A stretch of DNA of 10,249 nucleotides, from the NCBI GenBank assembly GCA_009695015.1, contig SIBT01000017.1, forward strand, positions 1 to 10,249. The letters are read 5' to 3'. Of this stretch, positions 6,982-10,249 are shown one piece after another. The number at the start of each line of letters is the position of its first letter. The first letter of the stretch is position 1. A model generated the notes under the pieces. That model saw only the letters and a program-made list of their open reading frames with translations. It was not told where the DNA came from and did not search any database. Source of the DNA: Candidatus Nomurabacteria bacterium (GTDB taxonomy: Bacteria; Patescibacteriota; Minisyncoccia; Phycocordibacterales; UBA9973). The translations under genes were made by a program, and so were the position numbers.

Positions 6982-7415
6982 TAAAAAAAATTACGATCTT
7001 TCTTGTAATATTTTCAATACTTATGATACCGGTTTTTTCTTTTGCACAAACAGCCATAGATACAGATATTAGAGATCAAGCTTTTGCTGACGGAAAAAGC
7101 TTGGTGCCTTGCGGTAATGATAAAGATATAAAGGGAAATATAATTAATCCTTGCAGTTTTAAGGACGCTTTGACTCTTGTCAACGGAATAATTAAATTTA
7201 TTCTTTTTAAGTTGGTAATACCTATTGCCGCAATCATGTTTTTTTATGCTGGATTTTTGATGATAACTTCAGGAGGGAGTGCAGAATCTAAAACAAAAGC
7301 CAAGGGGATTTTCACTAATGCTGTCATCGGGCTTGTCATTGCGGTGGGGGCTTGGTTGATAATTAAGACCATATTATCAATCTTAGGCTACGATGGAGCT
7401 TGGATAGGGTTCTAA
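6978..7415 (+). CDS. TrbC/VirB2-like pilin-type membrane protein (T4SS pilin family), 1 of 5
   Basis: A 145-residue exported protein. A signal peptide (1-24) ends in VFSFAQ, giving a likely cut after FA or FAQ. A polar stretch with Cys45 and Cys59 follows, then two transmembrane helices (about 74-97 and 110-135) joined by a short polar loop, SGGSAESKTKAKG. This is the layout of VirB2/TrbC pilins and of the 'type IV secretion system pilin' family abundant in Parcubacteria. The motif FYAGFLMITSGG then A-x-x-G-x-x-x-x-A-V-I-G-L matches the second pilin in this block best. The start ATG overlaps the stop of the solute-binding protein gene (ATGA), indicating translational coupling. Whether it forms a pilus or is a two-helix membrane protein of another role cannot be told from sequence. 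Confidence 0.82.
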   Translation: MIKKITIFLVIFSILMIPVFSFAQTAIDTDIRDQAFADGKSLVPCGNDKDIKGNIINPCSFKDALTLVNGIIKFILFKLVIPIAAIMFFYAGFLMITSGGSAESKTKAKGIFTNAVIGLVIAVGAWLIIKTILSILGYDGAWIGF

Positions 7416-7428
7416 TGTAATGTATAAT
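7400..7428 (+). promoter_or_regulatory. Promoter of the second pilin gene, leaderless type
   Basis: TTGGAT (7400-7405, half match to -35), a 17-bp spacer, then an exact TATAAT (7423-7428). Six bases separate the -10 box from the ATG at 7435, so the transcript should start at or next to the initiation codon. The promoter straddles the stop codon of the preceding pilin gene (7413-7415). Confidence 0.6.
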
Positions 7429-7434
7429 TAAGAT

Positions 7435-7827
7435 ATGCAATTTATCAAGCAAAATCTATATAAAAATAAAATAATTTTAACAGCTTTTTTATTTATTGTC
7501 CCGATTTTTTCATTTGCTCAAGGAACTGTTTCGGCACCTTGTGACACGTCTGGTAAAATCTGCAACCCACTTGGCCCTAATGGAATAGAAAGTATCCCAG
7601 GTTTTATCCACACTCTTTTGGTGGGCGTGCTAAAAATTGGTATGCCGATTGTCGCGCTTGCTATTATCTACTCCGGTTTTCTTTTTGTATCGGCTAGGGG
7701 GAATTCGGAAAAATTAACCAAAGCAAAAGACACTCTTTTATATACCTTGATTGGCGCGGCGATACTTTTAGGGTCGTGGGCTATCGCAGAGCTTATATCT
7801 GAGACTGTGATTGGAATTTCTAATTAA
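7435..7827 (+). CDS. TrbC/VirB2-like pilin-type membrane protein (T4SS pilin family), 2 of 5
   Basis: A 130-residue protein with a signal peptide (1-28, ending IFSFAQ), a short exported segment with Cys36 and Cys43, and two transmembrane helices (about 64-86 and 101-122). The loop between them, SARGNSEKLTKAKDT, and the second helix with LIGAAILLGSWAIAE are the classic signature of the Parcubacteria T4SS-pilin type. It pairs with the first pilin (shared IYSGFLFVSA-like helix and K-A-K loop) and is distinct from the next three, whose helix 1 reads FIWGV and helix 2 GVWGLV. It is separated from pilin 1 by 19 bases and has its own TATAAT, so its expression could be set separately. The exact role is unknown. 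Confidence 0.84.
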   Translation: MQFIKQNLYKNKIILTAFLFIVPIFSFAQGTVSAPCDTSGKICNPLGPNGIESIPGFIHTLLVGVLKIGMPIVALAIIYSGFLFVSARGNSEKLTKAKDTLLYTLIGAAILLGSWAIAELISETVIGISN

Positions 7828-7842
7828 GATTTATATTATAAA
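7811..7842 (+). promoter_or_regulatory. Putative promoter of the two-domain pilin gene
   Basis: TTGGAA (7811-7816) lies 17 bp before TATTAT (7834-7839), which overlaps TATAAA (7837-7842). The ATG at 7851 follows the latter by eight bases, predicting a leader of zero to about five bases. The region is AT-rich, so the match is less secure than those at 1687 and 7400. Confidence 0.42.
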
Positions 7843-7850
7843 TTTAAAAA

Positions 7851-8576
7851 ATGATTATAAAATTTAAAAATAAATTAAAATCAGGAGCTAAAATTTTAGT
7901 ACTAGGATTGATTCTGATTATACTTGTCGGACTTTTTGTGCCAACGCTCACTGTAGCCCAGACGACGAGTAATGCCAACGATGTGGGCATTGCTGTAGAT
8001 GGTATAGGAAATTTAATATGCAGGGTACACAAAATTCTCAATATAATCATTCCGGTTTTAATGACTTTAGGAGTGATATATTTTATTTGGGGTGTAGCTC
8101 AATATGTCATTGCTGATGGTGATGAAAGTAAAAAGAAAGGAAGAGATCAGATAATATATGGCATCATTGGTTTAGCGGTGATTGTGGGCGTGTGGGGACT
8201 GGTGAATATTGTCGTTAAAACCTTTGGTCTAAGTGGTGAAGCGCCTTCCTTGATTTCTCTCACAGTGAATGGAACCAGCACTACCTGTAGTCTTGCTGGG
8301 AATCCGAAATTTCAAGATCTTTTATGTTATATTACTCGTATTATTAATGATTCAGTAATTCCACTAATATTTACTTTAGCTGTCGTTATGTTTGTCTGGG
8401 GGGTGGTGCAGTTTGTTATAAATAGCGACGAAGAAGCGAAAAAAGAAAAAGGCAAGCAATTTATGCTTTGGGGTATAATTGCTTTAACTGTGATGGTTTC
8501 GGTTTGGGGACTAGTAGGAATATTGGGTAGTACCTTTGGTATTAACACTGGTTTTATTCCACAGGTTAAGCCATAA
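7851..8576 (+). CDS. Tandem two-domain TrbC/VirB2-like pilin protein, 3 of 5
   Basis: A 241-residue protein: signal peptide (1 to about 37, ending LTVAQ) and two copies of the two-helix pilin unit. Unit a is at about 52-126 (helices 62-87 and 100-122, with VIYFIWGVAQYVI and IIYGIIGLAVIVGVWGLV). Unit b is at about 155-232 (helices 168-190 and 203-227, with MFVWGVVQFVI and MLWGIIALTVMVSVWGLV). Each unit has an acidic-basic loop (DGDESKKKGR; NSDEEAKKEKGK). Cys57, Cys146 and Cys159 lie in exported parts. Unit a matches pilin 4 almost residue for residue in helix 2; unit b matches pilin 5 through GK-x-x-MLWGII-x-LT. Normal VirB2-like pilins have one unit, so this is a fusion or unfissioned ancestor. 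With four mature helices it should have both ends outside. Function is unknown. Confidence 0.85.
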   Translation: MIIKFKNKLKSGAKILVLGLILIILVGLFVPTLTVAQTTSNANDVGIAVDGIGNLICRVHKILNIIIPVLMTLGVIYFIWGVAQYVIADGDESKKKGRDQIIYGIIGLAVIVGVWGLVNIVVKTFGLSGEAPSLISLTVNGTSTTCSLAGNPKFQDLLCYITRIINDSVIPLIFTLAVVMFVWGVVQFVINSDEEAKKEKGKQFMLWGIIALTVMVSVWGLVGILGSTFGINTGFIPQVKP

Positions 8577-8603
8577 TTGCTTTTGTTTTAATTAAGTTTG
8601 TAG

Positions 8604-8609
8604 TATAAT
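8604..8609 (+). promoter_or_regulatory. -10 box upstream of the fourth pilin gene
   Basis: An exact TATAAT in the 94-base gap before the fourth pilin gene, with weak -35 candidates (TTGTTT 8583-8588 at 15 bp, TTTTGT 8581-8586 at 17 bp). It predicts a leader of about 55 nt, AT-rich and without a Shine-Dalgarno. It differs from the other promoters here, whose -10 boxes abut the start codon. Confidence 0.5.
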
Positions 8610-8670
8610 TAGGACTATATTATTATTTATAGGGTCGCGAAATTATTATTAAGTTAGTCGAAAATTATTC

Positions 8671-9069
8671 ATGAAAAATAAATTAATTGTTTTGTCTGGT
8701 TTTGTTTTAGGTTTGGTGCCTGTTATGGCATTTGCACAAGGTACTGCAGTTGCTCAAACTTGTAATCAATTTGCGAATCAGGGGACACTTGAGACAGTCA
8801 TTTGTCGTGCAGGAAGTATTTTGAATACGATCATACCATTTTTGATTGTGCTCGGAGTTTTGTATTTCATCTGGGGAGTTATTACTTATGTCATTGCTGC
8901 AGATGAAGAAGCAAAGAAGGGGGGACGAGACAAAATAATCTATGGTGTCATTGGTTTAGCCGTCATTATAGGTGTATGGGGATTGGTAGCTATTCTAAAC
9001 AGAACTTTTAATCCGACGGTGACAGGTCCTGTATCTATTCCTTGTGTTATTGGTACACCTGGCTGTTAA
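8671..9069 (+). CDS. TrbC/VirB2-like pilin-type membrane protein, 4 of 5
   Basis: A 132-residue exported protein with a signal peptide (1-23, ending VMAFAQ), one pilin unit and a short tail. Helix 1 (about 53-76) holds VLYFIWGVITYVIA; the loop is ADEEAKKGGR; helix 2 (about 88-109) holds IIYGVIGLAVIIGVWGLV. Cysteines at 31, 45, 125 and 132 all fall in predicted outside segments and could form one or two disulfides. It is clearly paralogous to the first unit of the preceding 241-aa protein, sharing the ICR segment at the start of the unit, the KKxGRDxIIYG loop end and the T-F tail. It is preceded by the longest gap in the pilin block, with its own TATAAT. There is no Shine-Dalgarno upstream. 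Role unknown beyond family membership. Confidence 0.85.
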   Translation: MKNKLIVLSGFVLGLVPVMAFAQGTAVAQTCNQFANQGTLETVICRAGSILNTIIPFLIVLGVLYFIWGVITYVIAADEEAKKGGRDKIIYGVIGLAVIIGVWGLVAILNRTFNPTVTGPVSIPCVIGTPGC

Positions 9070-9096
9070 TAGTTTGAGGGTTTGTTAATTATAAAC

Positions 9097-9426
9097 ATGA
9101 ATTTTCTATTTACCAATGTAGCTTATGCGGGCGTGGATTCTTTCATTGTGAATGTCAATCGAGAGATCATAAATCCGCTCATACTGTTACTCTTCGCTCT
9201 CGCGTTGATATATTTTCTTTATGGCATGTTCGAGTTTATTGGCAATAGTACGAATGACGAAAAAAAAACAATTGGAAAGAGTCACATGCTGTGGGGAATC
9301 ATTGGGCTTACGATAATGATGGGAGTCTGGACTATTCTTAACATAATTTTGAATACTTTAAATATTCAAGATCAAATAAATCCACAAGAAGGAACGGTAA
9401 AATTGAATGATTACAATCCGAAATAA
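9097..9426 (+). CDS. TrbC/VirB2-like pilin-type membrane protein, 5 of 5
   Basis: A 109-residue protein, the smallest of the block. The N-terminus MNFLFTNVAYAG has a short hydrophobic stretch with an A-Y-A site, weaker than the signal peptides of its neighbours. Helix 1 (about 28-50) holds ALALIYFLYGMFEFI; the loop is NSTNDEKKTIGK; helix 2 (about 64-87) holds MLWGIIGLTIMMGVW. It best matches the second unit of the 241-aa protein (GK-x-x-MLWGII-x-LT-x-M). Unlike the other four it has no cysteine. The frame is also open from a TTG at 9082, but the ATG at 9097 fits known starts of this family better; GAGGG (9076-9080) is too far from the ATG to be a normal Shine-Dalgarno. It lies 27 bases after pilin 4 and is probably co-transcribed with it. 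Confidence 0.82.
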   Translation: MNFLFTNVAYAGVDSFIVNVNREIINPLILLLFALALIYFLYGMFEFIGNSTNDEKKTIGKSHMLWGIIGLTIMMGVWTILNIILNTLNIQDQINPQEGTVKLNDYNPK

Positions 9427-9471
9427 CTCCCAGCTCCTTCTCCTTAAGAAGTTTAACTAGGTAGAAATATT

Positions 9472-9515
9472 AAAAGGGCGGTCATCTCGTGTAAAGACAC
9501 AAGAGCCGCCCTTTT
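9472..9515. terminator. Long hairpin terminator between convergent genes
   Basis: AAAAGGGCGG (9472-9481) pairs perfectly with CCGCCCTTTT (9506-9515). The stem continues after an internal loop as CTC/AAG-type pairs and GTGT with ACAC, closing an AAAG loop (9493-9496). It lies 46 bases after the last pilin gene and 29 bases after the stop of the minus-strand gene. The T-run is better on the minus strand (TTTTAATATTT) than on the plus (TTTTG), so it mainly serves the minus-strand genes but can work both ways. Confidence 0.85.
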
Positions 9516-9516
9516 G

Positions 9517-9538
9517 CGTTTAGCCATTCGGCCAAACG
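9517..9538. other. Second hairpin next to the terminator
   Basis: CGTTT (9517-9521) pairs with AAACG (9534-9538) and GCC (9523-9525) with GGC (9530-9532), with one A/C mismatch and an ATTC loop. It lies directly between the minus-strand stop codon and the main terminator hairpin and has no T-run of its own. It may protect the 3' end or act as a processing signal (inference). Confidence 0.5.
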
Positions 9539-9543
9539 TGATC

Positions 9544-9987
9544 TTATTGAAGGCGATATAGCCGGAAGGCTGTATGCCCGTTGGTTGGGTTTTTGGGGTC
9601 TGTGAAGACCTTTGGACCCGATACTGCAGGTTGGGGTAGATTCGTCTTTCCCAACCCTGGTATATAAAGTACTGGTTTCTTATGGCCAGGATACTCTATG
9701 ATGATGGGCCCATCTGCCTCTATGTTAAAGAGGTAGTTGGCCGTGATAGTTGTTGGCGTTATTCCGTAGATGACCTGAGGGATGTCTAAAACCGTTGCCG
9801 GTAGAGGATTAGTGGCGGCTATTCGTGCTGCTTCCAACGCCTTATCTTTTGTCGCTTCGGCTTTTTCATTGTAATCTTTTACGCCCCCTATAATAGCGGA
9901 AAGTAAGCAGAGTATAATAACTACACCAAAGATCTTTTGCGCTGTAGGGTGTGTTCGGCCTGTTTTTGCTATTCCTTTTCTATGCAT
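9544..9987 (-). CDS. Unrecognised single-pass membrane protein with extracytoplasmic beta-rich domain
   Basis: A 147-residue protein not matched to a known family. Residues 1-18 are basic (RK, K8, R11, K18), followed by one transmembrane helix at about 19-36 (IFGVVIILCLLSAIIGGV). A charged Ala/Lys/Glu-rich helical linker follows (about 38-60), then a Pro/Gly/Thr-rich, probably beta-stranded domain (61-147) ending FRLYRLQ. By the positive-inside rule the large domain is outside. The start is well set: a perfect AGGAGG six bases upstream, and TAATG overlap with the upstream gene's stop, so the two are translationally coupled. GC is about 45%, higher than the pilin block. The strong Shine-Dalgarno and composition differ from neighbours, hinting at a different origin, possibly mobile or phage-derived, but no hallmark gene supports this. 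A hairpin terminator follows. Confidence 0.75.
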   Translation of the reverse strand: MHRKGIAKTGRTHPTAQKIFGVVIILCLLSAIIGGVKDYNEKAEATKDKALEAARIAATNPLPATVLDIPQVIYGITPTTITANYLFNIEADGPIIIEYPGHKKPVLYIPGLGKTNLPQPAVSGPKVFTDPKNPTNGHTAFRLYRLQ

Positions 9988-10249
9988 TATTTTCCTCCTA
10001 ATTTGCTGATTATTCCACCGAGAATGCCGGCTTGACCCTCTACTGAAACAACTTGTTTATTTATTTTTGGGTCAAGAGAAATATCTGCAGCGTTGAGTGC
10101 TTCCTGCGCTGTTGCTCCGAGTTCATCTTGGGCTTTTTTGGCCATAGCTATCTTGAATTTGTAAGCATTTGTTCTCGCCTCTGCTTGTTTATTTTTCTCA
10201 AAGGCTTGCTTTGTTTCCAAAGACAAATCAACACTAGCCAAAGCGAATA
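9987..10249 (-). CDS. Unrecognised protein, C-terminal part (5' partial)
   Basis: The minus-strand frame is open to the right edge, so the true start probably lies outside; an in-frame TTG at 10241 is not supported, and two sense codons (Phe, Ala) precede it. About 86 residues are visible. They are soluble-looking and Ala/Lys/Glu/Gln-rich, with a long predicted helix (from ETKQAFEKNKQAEARTNAYK through the KIAMAKKAQDEL region) that may form a coiled coil. A Gly-rich tail, GQAGILGGIISKLGGK, looks like a short amphipathic or membrane-associated helix. There are no cysteines and no known motif. Its stop overlaps the next gene's ATG (TAATG), so the two are one transcription-translation unit. Confidence 0.6.
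   Translation of the reverse strand, partial: FALASVDLSLETKQAFEKNKQAEARTNAYKFKIAMAKKAQDELGATAQEALNAADISLDPKINKQVVSVEGQAGILGGIISKLGGK
9994..9999 (-). promoter_or_regulatory. Perfect Shine-Dalgarno for the 147-aa minus-strand gene
   Basis: Minus strand AGGAGG, six bases before the ATG (9987-9985). It lies inside the 3' end of the upstream gene. No plus-strand gene or the S1 gene has a comparable site, so this one decides the start and makes the pair stand out. Confidence 0.88.

Noticed and set aside
6979..6984. Possible TGA recoding (TGA read as Gly), since the solute-binding protein ends TGA TAA
   Set aside because: The tandem stop makes this gene uninformative, but no long gene here contains an in-frame TGA, which argues against the recoded code.
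9082..9096. TTG start five codons upstream for the fifth pilin
   Set aside because: GAGGG lies one base before the TTG, too close to serve it; the ATG at 9097 fits the family N-terminus better.
10239..10241. TTG as the true start of the last minus-strand gene
   Set aside because: The frame stays open to the edge with sense codons before it and no ribosome-binding site can be seen, so it is treated as 5' partial.
1..10249. CRISPR array, tRNA, rRNA, insertion sequence or attachment site
   Set aside because: No regularly spaced repeats, cloverleaf, transposase or integrase was found on either strand by reading.

Overview
The window looks like chromosomal DNA from a Candidate Phyla Radiation bacterium (Patescibacteria, most likely a Parcubacteria-type lineage). 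This is inferred from low GC (about 37% by hand count over 8041-8400), tight gene packing, small AT-rich genes, a 4-domain ribosomal protein S1, and several small TrbC/VirB2-like 'T4SS pilin' proteins typical of those genomes. TAA, TAG and TGA all end genes, and the 826-codon gyrA frame contains no TGA, so the standard bacterial code fits better than the TGA=Gly code of SR1/Gracilibacteria.

Layout. (1) 2-271 (+) is the 3' end of a probable cell-wall hydrolase (glucosaminidase-like). A strong hairpin at 281-315 separates it from the convergent S1 gene (358-1476, -). (2) 1492-1723 is a divergent intergenic region with a structured inverted-repeat element and a good promoter. (3) 1724-5636 (+) holds a metallo-beta-lactamase-fold protein with degenerate metal ligands, a 77-aa one-pass membrane protein, DNA gyrase subunit A (gyrA) and a small class I methyltransferase. 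(4) 5686-9426 (+) is an envelope block: a membrane-anchored family 1 type solute-binding protein overlapping by ATGA the first of five consecutive small pilin-like proteins. (5) A hairpin complex at 9472-9538 lies between the pilin block and two unrecognised minus-strand genes (9544-10249). Those genes are more GC-rich (about 45%) and include the only textbook Shine-Dalgarno sequence in the window.

How the parts work together. The left part is housekeeping (translation, supercoiling). The right part appears to make surface or secretion components: exported two-helix membrane proteins that could assemble into, or derive from, a VirB2-like pilus, made alongside an anchored solute-binding protein. 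No ABC permease, VirB4/VirD4 ATPase or other machinery is visible here.

The most notable points are: the 241-aa pilin is a tandem two-domain protein whose halves match, in order, the two separate pilin genes that follow it; several genes have a -10 box only 6-8 nt before the start codon, which suggests leaderless mRNAs; the MBL-fold protein has lost most zinc ligands; and an intergenic element can form mutually exclusive hairpins.
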